Positions 20,022 to 32,057 of a stretch of 64,000 nt of DNA are shown here, one piece after another (positions within the stretch are counted from its first letter, which is position 1; every line of letters starts with the position of its first letter). A program made the position numbers and the translations under genes. The stretch is taken from assembly GCA_002812745.2 (NCBI GenBank), contig NCSJ02000015.1:1-64000 (forward strand), given 5' to 3'. The notes beneath the pieces are model-generated. The model saw only the letters and a program-made list of their open reading frames with translations. It had not been told where the DNA came from and searched no databases. This DNA comes from Scytalidium lignicola (Eukaryota > Ascomycota > Leotiomycetes).

Positions 20022-22844
20022 ATGGCTTTTGGATGGTCCGCAGGCGATATCGCCACTGCATTGACATGGTTATACAACCTCATCAAGGCGCTCGACGACG
20101 TCGAAGGCGCTGCGGGTAATTATCGCGAGGCTGTGGGATTTCTTCGAGGCCTAACGCAGACACTCGAATCTTTACAAATTCTTACAGCTTTGAATGCATA
20201 CCCTGCACATGCGAACGAGATCGCAGAACGGGTTCAACATATCAAAGGGCCCATAGAGGAGTTCTTGAATGCGACAGTGAAATATGAGCAAAGCTTGGGA
20301 GAGAAGGCTAAGAAAGGCTGCCATCGGCATGTTTCGAAGAAACTGCAGTGGTTTTTACGAGAGGAGAATAAGGTGTCGGTGCTGCAAAATAAAATTAAAA
20401 ACCACATAATTATCATTAATTCTTTGACTAATTCGTGGATATTGTGAGTTGAATGCAGATCTAGATTACTTAGGGCCTAACAATCAACAGGGGCTTGCTG
20501 CTTCAGGCCCAAAAGAAGCTTCCGGGGCAGCTTCGAGCAGCGTTCACCAAAGTACTGCCCCCCGAGCTAGTGAGCCATTTTCACGACAACCTCGTCCTCC
20601 TTAGAATCAATATCCTCGCGAGCCAAGAATCAGAGAAACAACGTCATTACGAGATAATTGATAAGCTTTCAGAGCACTACACTAGGTTGTTATTAGATAT
20701 ACACAGCTTGAAAGAGGACTTAAGAAACTCTTCAATCGTGCAGCAGCGTATAGAGTCTTACTTCTGCTCTACGAGTTTTCCTCGAAATTCTAGTCCTCAC
20801 AATCTGTTGGGCTTCACACAGATAGGAATTGGTGTCAAAGCCGAGAAATACCAGCAAGGTTGGCTCCTCAATACGAGAAGCAATAAGACTGTCTTGCAGA
20901 ATAATGGTAGAGGAAGTCACACTTGGGACCGGAATATTGCCATGGAACAAGTAAGCGAAAATATTGGTAAAGAGTCACTTTGCAATATGTAAGAGAAACG
21001 CCTCGTCTGATTATTAGGATTGCTTTTAACACTTATAGCTACTATCTGGTCTTCTTATACATTCGCCACTTCTTTAAGAATCTTTTGTGAGTACGCCCAC
21101 CACATCACCTTAGATTAGAACTAATTTTAGTAAGTTTCGTTTTATCACGCCTAATCAAACCTTCGCGAGCACTGGTGCCTGTTTTATTGGCTAAATATAA
21201 CATTTCTTTCCTCGATGCCTTTGGGTCACCTCCTAGAATTTTACCTTACGAATATTTTCGAAATTTCAGGGTATGCGACTTTTTCTAGATATATGCTTGA
21301 AATGACACTGAAAGTTCTCCCAAGGTTCTACAGACATTTATACGAGAAGAATTCAAAACCCTCCCAGGCTCTACCTGGGTCAACCGTGGACTCTATGGAC
21401 TACTTACTGCACAATATAATCGACTACTGGCTGAGGATAATTGGAGTCGCCTTGTTACTCCTGGAACGACAGTGACAATGGCAATGCTAGTTCACAAGAC
21501 GGTCGATGTTACTAAAGAGTCCACCGTCTATCGGTGCACTGAGGGAAGATGCAATGGAACATGGCCATATCCAAAAGAAACAACTTGGGTAGAATGGTAT
21601 GCTATTCCCCCTACATTATTGCTCTCATAATTAATCTTTTGTGCAAGCCCAGTTTGCCTAAAAAAANGTCTTGGTCACTACTTCTTCTAAAATTAATGTT
21701 CAGAGCGAGGGAGATCGATCAGAGAATAGTAACTATACTGGAGACATGCAGTTAACGGGGACATCAGGCAATGAGTTAGGCTGGCAAGATCCACCTTCAA
21801 GTCGAGTTCACGGCCTACAAAATGTTAAAAGAGGAAACTTCGATTTCGATGACATTAAAATTGAGACGTTTCGGAGAATACTAGAAATTCGGAGCCCATC
21901 AGAGCATGTCTCAGCGTCACATACACCAACAGCCACCGAGGCTGATGCTCGCAAGCATCGTAATCCTCCTGGATACTCCTTCAAGACCCGTGACCCTTCA
22001 GAAAAGCCTATCCTCCTTCTTGGTACTGTATTTGATGCCTACAGCCTAGGTGAGTGGGTGTACGGCTGGACAGTATATCATTATGGCCCCGCAGCGCCTA
22101 TCGCCGAAATGGCAGGTAACTTACGACTCCTTATCATTCAGCTTGCTAGGAATATGAAGCGTGCGGAGAAGTGTATCCCCCGAATCCATAGAGAGGAGGA
22201 CAAGAGGATGGTTAAGGAGTTTATTAAGTATGGAGACCAGCTAATGGATAAGTTAAAGAGGCTTCTCGAGCTATGTGAGTTGTCTATGCTGAAGGCAGAA
22301 AAGAGGGAGCACATGGATGAGGCCCAGCTAAGTAAGACTGCCAGTATTGAATTCGTTGACTGCCTTTTCGGTCGAGATAGGCAACTCGAGAACACAGAGA
22401 AACTTATGTCTTCTATCCGACTCTGGAATCTTCGTTTTGACATGAACTATGGGGAGATTCTGCAGCAATCCGTATTAATATCGGATGGCCCTGACCCGCT
22501 CGAACCTCTTCCAATCCGGCGCAAGAGGAAGGTCCGTACCACAGACTCTGCTGAAGGTGACTACGTGAGAGTTATGAGTCTCACTCCCGATGAGCAGATT
22601 TTAATGGAGCTAGCAGAGGAAGGCTTGCCATGGAAAGAGATCGCCATACGTTTCCAGGACAGGACGGGAAGGATTATGAAAGTCCCTGCCTTACAGATGC
22701 GCCTGAAGAGACTGAGAGAGCAGCTACACAAGTGGACTGAAACTGAGGTATGTATAATAAACCCTTTATACAGTATCATAGTCATGTAACATGAAACTGT
22801 AGGCTAAAAGACAATCAAGGAAAATAAATACTAAAGTATCTTAA
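20022..22844 (+). CDS. Fungal ULD (ubiquitin-like) domain protein with Myb-like C-terminus
   Basis: A large protein of a family widespread in Pezizomycotina whose role is not established. Exon 1 (20022-20443) encodes the conserved N-terminal helical region beginning MAFGWSAGDIATALTWLYN, and exon 2 starts at 20491. The ubiquitin-like region is spread over an exon ending at 21270 (LPYEYFRNFR) and the exon 21325-21596 (FIREEFKTLPG, NWSRLVTPGTTVTMAM). The following exon, to 22747, encodes a charged helical stretch and a C-terminal Myb/SANT-like segment (LPWKEIAIRF, PALQMRLKRLREQL). A last exon at 22803-22844 adds 13 residues. The intron between about 20950 and 21125 and the junction around the N at 21667 are uncertain. 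The N-terminal region also occurs in STAND/NLR-like proteins, so a signalling or self/non-self role is possible but unproven. Confidence 0.7.
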
Positions 22845-22885
22845 GAACAGTAAAACGAATGAATGGTCATTTGCTATAGTACGTA

Positions 22886-22917
22886 AGGGGGTGCAAGAAA
22901 TGAGTCGCGCACCCCCT
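22886..22917. repeat. Hairpin with a 9-bp GC-rich stem
   Basis: AGGGGGTGC at 22886-22894 pairs perfectly with GCACCCCCT at 22909-22917 across a 14-base loop. It lies shortly downstream of the ULD gene stop, so it could be part of a 3' end or a remnant of a mobile element. Confidence 0.6.
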
Positions 22918-23583
22918 GCAAGCGAGCGTTTTCTGGTCGTATCAGGAGATTTTCTCATGCCATTTTAAATAATCTGTGTAATAATTGTATGGAGCTCGAA
23001 TTTCAAAATAGTGGACTCGCTTGCCATCATTAAAACAGCGTGAATTTTAAGCTAAATCACGCGTATGATTGGCTTATCGACTTACAAGGGGTGCAAGAAG
23101 AAGAGGGTTCGCTGATGACCGCTCGGAAAAGAGCCAGAAGAAACTTCTCCAGTATTCGCCTTGGAATGGGACCTTCTCTTTCTGGTACAAGAAGTCGTAT
23201 AGCTGTTTTGCGTTACAGTATACGTATCTTGTATCAGCTTTAGACTTCCACGATCTCGGTCAATATTGACTTCACAGATTTTGAATGGAGTGGGGTCTCC
23301 CCACGCCTCGCAGTTTGCCTGATAATTTAACTGGTCATTTTACTGCCAGCACGTTCTGGGATCTCTGGGAGGGAAATATTATGTGACATTTATATTCTCA
23401 CTATGGATATTGTGCAAGTAGCTTGAGTCAGGCTTTCCTTATGAATGGCTTTCTCTCCCTGTAAACAACCACTTTATCTAAGTCACATTGGACCTTGCCC
23501 GTGCTCTTATACCATTACAATCTTACTGACTTACTCGTTTTCATGACGGTTAGTCCATACCTGGCACATAGTGATCTGAGCTA

Positions 23584-23723
23584 GAGACTAGTCTCAAGAT
23601 GGAGACTATTCTACTGTGTGGTAACTCGCCTTATGTTGTGACCAGTCGCTAGTCACTAATGTGTCTGGAATGACAACTACTCTCAACACGGCGACTAGTT
23701 ACCTATAAGTAGAATAGTCTCCA
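23584..23723. repeat. Cluster of nested palindromes / fold-back sequence
   Basis: GAGACTAGTCTC (23584-23595) is a perfect 12-bp palindrome. The 26-bp arm at 23600-23625 is an inverted copy of 23698-23723 with four mismatches, including a perfect 16-bp core (TGGAGACTATTCTACT). The interior contains GTGAC...GTCAC and GACTAGT motifs that also pair. It resembles a small fold-back or MITE-like element, though no target duplication was identified. Confidence 0.6.
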
Positions 23724-24850
23724 TATTAAGATGAGTTATATTTTGTTAGGTATATGGTAACTACTCTACCTGTGTTCTTAAGTCATAGACTTGTATTTAT
23801 CTGAGTTAAATCTGTGATAAACTTTTGAGTGAGTAAAGTTTAGGTCCACACTTAGGGTTCTTAGGCTTTAGCCTTGGATTTAAATATTAGTAAGAAAATT
23901 CTATATTTAATCTTATATTTAAGTTCAGAACTTTTAGGTTTTGGGGGTCTTGGGTCTTAGGCCTTAGAGGTAGTTGGATTATGGTTAACTTAGACCTAGA
24001 GTATGAGACTTAGGATTTTCCAAGACTAGCTTTAAACTCTTGGGTAAGTAAGACTTAAATATTTCCCATAGCTTAGGTTTAACTCTTTGGGGCAAAGTAA
24101 TATGAGAATCTAGGTTATATAGGGGTTTATATCTATGACCCATACCTAATTAACTCTTAGGGCAACTTTATCACCCTAACTATACTAACTATAGGAAGTT
24201 TCCGGTTTTGATAGTATCTAAGATATGTTACAAAGTGTTATGTGAGACTATTTGATAGATAGGGTAAGTATTTATAAGCTTGATTATTAACCTTTATAGA
24301 AGTGACATAGATGGATTAATCAATCAGGCAGTATTCACTATAACATAACCAGATAATAGTCCCCCTGATTACTTTAGATAGGATCCAGTTTTATATCTCA
24401 TGGCTACATGAACTTTATATTAGATACTCTATGAGAGAAGCTTTATGAAATAGATCTTTTCGGAATCTCCTGAATATCACCTTTCTGGCCCAGAAAGATA
24501 GTCATAGTACACCACTGTCGCTATGGTGTCAGTCCTGTGATTATAGAAAGCTATTCTAAGAGTGCCAGGCCAGTGGCTCTATGGGTGACTAAGTCTTAGC
24601 TAGTATGTCGTATTATAAATGTTTACCTAGATGCTCTTACTAAGGTTATATAGCCTCATGAGACTAGCTTTATCATATAAGCCAAGTGGGTATATAGTAT
24701 CTCACTTATAACAAAAGAGCTAGGTAACTAGTCTTATATCATTAGCTGTCTTAAGTGGCCAGTAGACCCAGATGATTTTTCTTGGAGATTTCCCTGTCAT
24801 GAGACAGATGCTCCCTGACAAATCTTTATACAATATGAAGGAACCGCTTG

Positions 24851-26040
24851 TCATTTTGATGATATCATACATTTCATCAACCCCTTCGGCCCCTTCATCG
24901 TCAGCTCGAAGGCCTCTTTTGTCTGTTCAAGCGGGAACTTATGTGTAATGAACGGCTTCAAGTCGATCTGACCTGAAGAAACCATCCTGATACCCGTAGG
25001 ATAAGTATTAGCATATCTCCAAATCCCAATGAGATCAATCTCCTTATGCGACGCCAGTCCAATATTGAGCGTCTGGATAGGCTGCCCCATGCCAATGCAA
25101 ACCACCTTTCCACCTGGCAGCGAGCACGCGATCGACATATCATTACACGCCGGCACCCCCGTCGTCTCAAAGACGACATTCGCCGGCTGGAACCCTTCCT
25201 GCGCAAGAATCAGCTTCGCCACCCTCGTGGCAAAGTCCGCCTTCGACTCCTCTTCCTCTGGCGCCTTTGGGATCCGGTACGTCGCCGCCTGCACTCCGCG
25301 GCCCAATCCAGCCTTGCTCGCCACACTCAAGCGATCATCATCAATATCTACGACCGCAATCTGCGACGCACCCGCGACCCTCGCAACAGCCGCACACAGC
25401 TGACCGATTACCCCCGCGCCGAAACAGAGCACCGAGTCCCCAGCCTTCAGGCCCGCTCTCCTCGCTGCGTGGATCGCTACCGATAGCGGCTCGATCATAG
25501 CGCCCTCTTCGAATGAAACGTTGTCCGGCAGCGCGTACACGTAGTCCTCGGCGTGGTTGTACAGCCGCTGCAGCGAGCCGTGCGTATACGGGCTCGACGC
25601 CGCTGACCCCATGAACTTCATATCTGGACACAGATTATACGCCCCGCCCGTGCATATGCTGCATACCCGGCACGGGTTTTGAGGCTCGATGGCCACGCGC
25701 TGCCCGATTTTGAAGTTTGTTGTTGCGGACCCGATGGCTGTTACGACGCCGGCACTCTCGTGTCCGAGCGTTAGGGGCTTTTTGGCGACGAAGGGGCCGT
25801 TGGAGGCGTGTGCGTAGTAGTGGAGGTCAGAGCCGCAAATGCCTGTTGTTATCTGTTAGCAGGTGATACATACGTTGAGAGGTTAGAGATCTAGGGCATC
25901 AGTGGATTTGGGGGTGGGGGGAACGGACCTGTGGCTTTGATTGCAATTTGGACTTCATTTGCTTTGGGTGGTATTGTTTCTCGTTCTTCTATTCGTAAGT
26001 CTCTAGCCCCGTACAGAACTAGGGCTGTATGTGTAGCCAT
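24851..26040 (-). CDS. Zinc-dependent polyol dehydrogenase (xylitol/sorbitol/L-arabitol type)
   Basis: Predicted NAD(P)-linked medium-chain dehydrogenase interconverting a sugar alcohol and its ketose. Two exons, 26040-25929 and 25842-24851, give a 367-residue protein, normal for the family. GICGSDLHYY carries the catalytic-zinc Cys and GHESAGVV the His-Glu pair. The structural-zinc cysteines lie in NPCRVCSICTGGAYNLC, and the Rossmann motif is GAGVIGQLCAAVAR followed by VVDIDDDRL, whose acidic end favours NAD. The first exon supplies the start MATHTALVLYGARDLR. The intron 5' site is GTCCGT, weaker than usual. It lies at the left edge of the proposed catabolic cluster, in the same direction as the flavin monooxygenase. 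The exact polyol cannot be decided from sequence. Confidence 0.87.
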
Positions 26041-26706
26041 CGCAGTGGTTTCTGAGTTTATGATATATATCCTTAATTAATCAAATCACATTCGCAGGGT
26101 CTGTGTGACTGACATAGTAAGACGAAATTATGAATACTTAACTTCTCAAAACACTTACACTAATGACACCCTAATATACCAGAGTGCGAGGATCGTTGAG
26201 AGCGGTGGGTCAATAACTTGTTCGGAGCGGCAATATGCTATGACTCTTTGGATGAGGTTGCCGAAGCTGGCTACATGGACAGCGCCACGGTTTTTCGGCT
26301 CGTGGGGCCATAACACTTTGTATCCTTGGAAACACGGAGGAGACTATGAGGCATTGTTTTTTTTTTAAGTATGAAAATAACTCTTGAACATCTTTATTTA
26401 AACTTTTACATAATAATATACTTTTTCTCAATTTATATAATAAAGGATAATCTTCTAGTTAATCATATAAGGCTAAGAATATATTAATTAATTCTATAGT
26501 AATAAATTAAAGAGCAAAGGCTTAATACCACAAAGTTAGTTCATTTACAACTTTATAATTTGCAACTAAAAAATACTATTATACTATGCTTTTTTTTTTA
26601 GCAATTCAAAAGTTAAAATAAAGCTTTGACCTACATTTTCAGCTCTTATACAAAGCAATTCAGGAGGTGGTGTTTAGATTTGGCTGAATTTCAGACCTTA
26701 TTAAGT
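26041..26706. other. AT-rich intergenic region
   Basis: Between the polyol dehydrogenase promoter and the stop of the monooxygenase there is no gene. From about 26350 to 26620 the sequence is A/T-rich with poly-T and poly-A runs, like the other RIP-type islands, but short. Confidence 0.45.
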
Positions 26707-28339
26707 TCAGGGGGAATTCAGCCGAATCCAAACAGGCCCTAAAAGCCCTCTATTACTCCACAATGCAACGCCTGCCACAGCTGCAGCTGCAACCCTCATC
26801 GCGGCACTAATAGCAGGATGAACTGGAATCCTCTCCTTCCCCCCCGAAAGCTCAAAGTCCGTCCACACAGGCCAGTACAGACTATACCAGAACCGCCACG
26901 TCTCCTTGGGATAATTGGTAGTATTTCTACCATTTTCATCGAGATTCCAATTCGTGCATCCCCCGTTCCAGACCATGGCATTGAGATCATCCTGTAAGGA
27001 GAGAGCATCGTAGTTCTCTGCAGCCTCTTTGACATCTAGGACATTGAAGTCTCCAGACAAGATGGGACGAAAGACAGCCTTGATGACGTATTCGACCTGG
27101 GTCTCGTTGGTGAAGATGACAGAGTTGTGTGCAGGGAACGCATTTGGTCCAAAAATGATGCCGAAGTTGGGGAATCCGGAGACGAATGTTGCTTTGTATG
27201 CTTGCGCACCACGCGTCGACCGCCAATGCTCATTCAGAGTGACTCCTCCACGTCCAATGACGTTAAGCGGCGATAGGAATGTCTGTACCTTGAAGCCCGT
27301 CGCGAGCACCACAGCGTCGACTTCGTACTCGTGCGTTTTGGTGCAGATTCCCTTCTCGCTGAAACTCTCGATGCGGTCTGTCGTAAGCTCTAAGTTGGGC
27401 GAATGGAGAGAGGCCAAGTNATCCGGGATCGAATATTCGACGTTTACAACCCAGTGGATAGTCGGGGATAAGAACATCCCAGTACTTCTCCGGAGCAGTG
27501 GCTTTCATGTACGCCGTGGCGACGGCTGTCTGCTTTGCTCGAGCTTGGATGGAAGACTTTGTGTCGGATGTGTAAAGGTAGTGTAAGGCATCGGTGCGCT
27601 TCCAGATGATGAAGCGATAAAGCCTTTGCCAGCCCAGGATCCATGCAAAAGCCCATTTCTCTATTGCTGAGAATGGTCTGTTTGGGCGTGCGTTAATCCA
27701 TTGTTTCGATCGTTGGAACTGGACGACTGATGCTGCCTCCTTGGTGATGGGAGGCACAAGTTGTGCGGCCGAACATCCATTTCCGATGACAGCTACTCGC
27801 TTTCCTGTGAGATCATACTCGTGGTTCCATCTAGCTGAATGCCAGATTGAGCCTTTGAAGTTCTTCACCCCGGGAATATCGCAGTCCTTGGGATTGGAAA
27901 TGCTTCCAACACAAGACACCAGTATCTCAGCTTGCCTTACGAAGGTCTCCTTCGTTACCAGATCTATGAGCTTGACATGCCATACCATTGCCGACTCAAC
28001 CCATGTCGCGTCGACGACCTCGATCTCTGTGCGTACATGCGACTGTACCTTGAATTTATCGGCTGTGTCCTTGAGATAATCCAAGATTTCGGGTTGATCC
28101 GCAAACCTCTTCGACCAGTTTGGGTTCAGGTTGAACGAGAAGGAATACAGGTGCGAGTCAACATCACACCCAACCCCAGGATAAGTGTTTAGAAACCACG
28201 TCCCTCCAATAGACTTCTCTCGTTCATAGATAATAAAATTGTTGTAATGAAGTTTTCCCTTCAGATTTGCTGCCAGCGCAATGCCAGCCACGCCAGCTCC
28301 GATAATGATCGTTCGTGGTTCATGTCGCTTCGAAGACAT
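26707..28339 (-). CDS. Flavin monooxygenase, Baeyer-Villiger type
   Basis: Predicted FAD- and NADPH-dependent monooxygenase inserting oxygen next to a ketone or hydroxylating a small organic substrate. Single exon, about 543 residues. The FAD motif GAGVAG lies at residues 14-19, followed by GGTWFLNTYPGVGCD, characteristic of Baeyer-Villiger enzymes. The fingerprint FKGSIWHSARW at residues 161-171 fits FxGxxxHxxxW. The NADPH motif is GNGCSAAQ at about 186-193, and the ATGF motif is present. An N at 27420 interrupts the frame; leaving it out yields DPGYLASLHSPN and a continuous protein, so I read it as an assembly error. The C-terminus has a short hydrophobic stretch (AAAAVAGVALW) that might touch a membrane. 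Divergent from the transketolase gene. The substrate is unknown. Confidence 0.86.
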
Positions 28340-29065
28340 CGTGTTGAATGTGAATCGAAGTCTTGGGGAAAAGAAACTCTAGGGCAACAGGACATCAATA
28401 ACAATATATAGTATATACTACCTCCATCAAATATCTCCGGTCTCTCCATAATCAGTGTTGATCGCTCAATCGAAGCTATTTCCCCACGCTGTTCGCCGAT
28501 ATCCCACATTGCGGCTTTATGTGGTCGCGGCTATTTGCTCAGGCGTATCCACAATTTGAGGAGAAACCAGTAGACATTCTGAACATGAATGGAGACCAAC
28601 GGAACTAAGTATGAGAATCCGAAATATATCGCGATTCACGGCCGGGGACATGGCCTTACCAGTCTTCCGGAATAGTGAGGGTTTTGCAGGGACTCAAATT
28701 ATCCAAATCCACTACTGCTATCCTACCGCTTCGTCCATATTCCATTCGCCGAACTATGGATTACCACGAAGTGGCCTAGTTGCCACCTTGCAGGCTAAGG
28801 AACCATTCAGATACATTATATACATTCGAAGGCCTATGCCAATTGATCAGAACAGAAGATTTGATTCGATTGGTGCAATAAACACTGTAGTTATCGCAGC
28901 ATGCAGCTACTCTTCTAGCAGAATTTCGCCAAAGTATCAGACATTCTACGCCATAAGAGACATTCACTTCTGAAAAGCTTCACTGAGACATCTCAATATC
29001 CATTTACTCCGCCACATTGACATATCGCTTTCTCTCTAAGTGTGTTAATCATTCAACACCCAACA
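28340..29065. promoter_or_regulatory. Bidirectional promoter of monooxygenase and transketolase
   Basis: A 726-bp gap between divergent start codons, the only space for both promoters. I see no strong known operator; CGGCCG at about 28640 and TCCGGA at about 28667 are CGG-type elements such as Zn2Cys6 proteins use, but short enough to arise by chance. A 120-codon plus-strand frame inside (28611-28973) resembles nothing and is not called. Confidence 0.45.
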
Positions 29066-31544
29066 ATGGCCCCTCAACTTTACGAAACCGGTCACTCCGT
29101 TGCCCACAGCAGTGGAGAACTCAACGAACCTCGTATTCTGCAAGAAAACAAGAAACCTCTAGTAAATGGGTCTTCTGATACATCGGAGTATGGCTGGGTA
29201 CCACGAACCGATAATGACCATGCACAACTGGCCGTCCGGAATCTCGTGATGGACATGTGTATGCAAAATGGAGGAGGACATGGTGGCTCTGCTGTCGGAA
29301 TGGCAGCCATTGGAGTTGCCCTCTGGAAGTATACAATGAGATACAATCCATCGAATCCATACTGGTTTGATCGTGATCGTTTTGTTCTGTCAAATGGTAA
29401 GTCTAAGTTGTTTGCTCCTTGCGAGTGATGTTATGGTCTGACGTCTTGTCCAGGCCACGCCAGCATGTTCTTGTACGTAATGAATCACCTGGTGGGGTAT
29501 GAAAACTGGACCATGGAAGAATTGAAAGGTTACGGCAATGCAAAGATAAATGGCTACAAGACAATCGCTCACGCACATCCCGAGATCGAAGTCCCGGGAG
29601 TAGAAGTCACAACCGGGCCGCTTGGTCAAGGCATCGCAAATGCTGTTGGCCTTGCAATCGCATCGAAGAATCTTGCATCAAACTTTAACCAACCCGGTCT
29701 TGAGCCTATCATCCAATCTCAGATATACTGTATGACTGGTGATGGATGTCTGATGGAAGGCGTTGCATTAGAAGGTACAAGTCTCTCATAAAAGAGCCTA
29801 GAAGCTAAAGCTGACATAATTTATTGAACAGCAATCAGTCTTGCAGGACACCTTCAGCTGGATAATCTAGTGTTGTTATATGATGACAATCAAGTCACTT
29901 GCGATGGACCCCTAGAATGGATAAATTCAGAGGACGTCAACAGTAAGATGCGTGCTTCTGGATGGGAAGTCATTGACGTTGATGATGGGACATACGACGT
30001 TGACTCCATCGTCGCATCCTTGAAATTGGCAAAGGCTTCTCGTGGCAGACCAGTATTCATTCATATCCGAACAGTGATTGGTGTTAATACTGCATCCGCA
30101 GGTACAGCCAAAGCGCACCACGGGGCCTTTGACAAAGCCAGTGTAGCCCGGGCCAAACTACTAGCTGGACTACCAGAAGACTCAACACATGTAGTTCCTA
30201 AAACGGCATTGGAGTTCTTTAGAGAGAGGAAGACACACGGTGAAAAACTTGAATCCAGGTGGAAAGATCTGTTTAGCCAATATAAACAGAGGTTCCAACA
30301 AAAGACAGCTGAACTCCAATCGAGGATAGACGGCTCATTTGGAGATTGGCAAGGCGCTCTGGACAGTATAGATACTTCCAAGTTCCCAAGCCTAGCAACA
30401 CGCGAAGTCAATGGTCTCATATTGGAACAGTTGTGGAAAGCTTGCCCGGCTCTTTGTGGTGGAGGAGCAGACCTAGTCACTTCAAATAAGTTAGCATATG
30501 CAGAAAACGAAGTTTTCCACCCGCTTAAGGTTTGTCTATTACACCTGTTCTGCAACTGGAGGCAGACTAGGAACTTGCTTACACTGTCATATAGGGATAT
30601 AAAGGTCGTTACGTGCGAAACGGTATTCGAGAACATGCTATGGCAGCTATTGCAAACGGTCTCGCCGCTTACAATCCAGGAACATTCCTCCCCATCACCG
30701 CAACTTTCTTCATGTTCTACATCTACGTATATTCCCATGAACCTACGGCTGATAACGTACGCTGATGATATACTAAGGCCGCTCCCAGTATTCGAATGGG
30801 AGCATTAAGCCACCTCCAGGCCATCCACATCGCGACTCACGACTCATTTGCAGAAGGTCAAAACGGGCCCACACATCAACCTGTCGAGCTCGACTCCCTA
30901 TACCGCGCTATGCCCAACCTCACGTACATCCGGCCTTGTGATGGGTAAGTACCAGTCTTTCCAGTTATCGACCTCGAATAAAGTTGCAGCATACCTAACA
31001 AATCCGCAGCGAAGAACTCCTCGGCGCATGGCAACAAGCCATCTCGAGCTGTCACAATCCCACCATGCTTTCCATCGCCCGTGACCTCGTCGGCCCTGTC
31101 CCAAATACTAGCCGCGCCAAAGTTGCGCTCGGCGCATACGTGATCAAAGAAGATGCGTCTGCACATCTCACGCTCGTCAGCTGTGGCTCGAACCTGCACT
31201 ATGCCGTCGCAGCTGCCGAGTCTCTGGCAACAAAGGGTATCACATGCCGACTCGTCAGCGCACCGAGTCTGCGGCTCTTTGACCAGCAGAGTGTGGAGTA
31301 TAGAGAGTCGGTATTTCCACTGGATGGAAGGCCGATTGTCAGTGTGGAGGAGTATGTTGCTACGACGTGGGCCAGATATGTCACAGCGAGCATTGGGATG
31401 ACGGGCTTTGGGTATAGTGCCAGTAACGAGAGTAATTACGAGAGGTTTGGGCTTGATGCGAAAGGGATCGAGAAAAAGGTTACGACTTACCTGGAGCAGT
31501 TGGGGGGCAAGAATGCTAGGATATTTGGGTGGCAGCAGTTGTAG
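29066..31544 (+). CDS. Transketolase, dihydroxyacetone-synthase-like
   Basis: Predicted thiamine-diphosphate enzyme moving two-carbon ketol units between sugars. Exons: 29066-29396, 29454-29774, 29832-30529, 30595-30726, 30778-30944 and 31010-31544, summing to 2184 nt and 727 residues. The substrate-channel motif RDRFVLSNGHASMFLY, TPP motif GDGCLMEG at about residues 206-212, REHAMAAIANG with the catalytic Glu, and THDSF...GPTHQPVE are all in order. GTFLPITATFFMFY and the longer N-terminal tail (MAPQLYETGHSV) point to the fungal dihydroxyacetone-synthase-like branch, not the housekeeping pentose-phosphate enzyme. There is no clear C-terminal peroxisomal SKL; it ends GWQQL. Presence in a run of catabolic genes suggests a dedicated paralog. 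The acceptor (formaldehyde, glycolaldehyde or a sugar phosphate) is unknown. Confidence 0.92.
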
Positions 31545-32057
31545 TGGCCGAGTATCGTGTGTTTGGTCTTGTCGATTTGCGTAGATGATCATCCATGTTC
31601 TGATGTGAAGTCAATACCTTTACTATCGCAGTGGAAAAACCAAACATCACCTGGTTTCTTTAGTTTATCAATAATAGTATGCCTTGGTGAGTCTGGCATA
31701 AATTGATAATTGAAGCTATCGGAGAAAGAAACCCCCCCACATTGTCAAACAGTCTGCGTCGCCACAATTGGCACCAATCCCCTCATCCACAAAAATCGCG
31801 GCAATATGGACGAGCAAGTTCACCGAACATCTAGCCGCACACTCCCGCCGCGTTCCAGCATATGCATTGATCCGCGGACATTCTTCCACGCGCTCACAAC
31901 CACGAGTATGGGACCCATAAGGTACTTAAGTAGACGGTGTAGAATCACATTGCCAAGAGCATGGCATAGGCATGGAATTTCCCTTATGCCGCCTTAAGAC
32001 AATAAAGCCTTGGACATAGATTCAAACATCAACGGCCTCAAAGCCAGAAGCAGAGTA
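31545..32057. other. Intergenic, promoter of the cyclase gene
   Basis: Between the transketolase stop and the cyclase start on the same strand. Contains a short open frame (31710-31997) with no family resemblance. Likely holds the 3' end of one gene and the promoter of the next; no specific site is recognised. Confidence 0.4.

Larger units (their letters stand above)
22845..24850. other. Two-kilobase gene-free region with inverted repeats
   Basis: No coding frame resembles a protein here. The region contains a 9-bp-stem hairpin (22886-22917), a direct repeat of GGGGTGCAAG (about 22889 and 23086) and a cluster of palindromes at 23584-23723. From about 23750 it is moderately AT-rich with many short repeats of TAG and CTTAG type. 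It may be old transposon debris, but no family is recognisable. Confidence 0.45.

Noticed and set aside
22889..23095. Direct repeat GGGGTGCAAG as possible element ends
   Set aside because: Two 10-base copies about 200 bp apart lack inverted ends, target duplications or coding sequence, so no mobile element is claimed.
28611..28973. 120-codon frame in the monooxygenase/transketolase promoter
   Set aside because: No motif or homology pattern; it occupies the only promoter space of two conserved genes.
30061..31592. Long antisense frames (225 and 238 codons) opposite the transketolase
   Set aside because: They lie antisense to well-conserved transketolase exons, span its introns, and resemble no protein.
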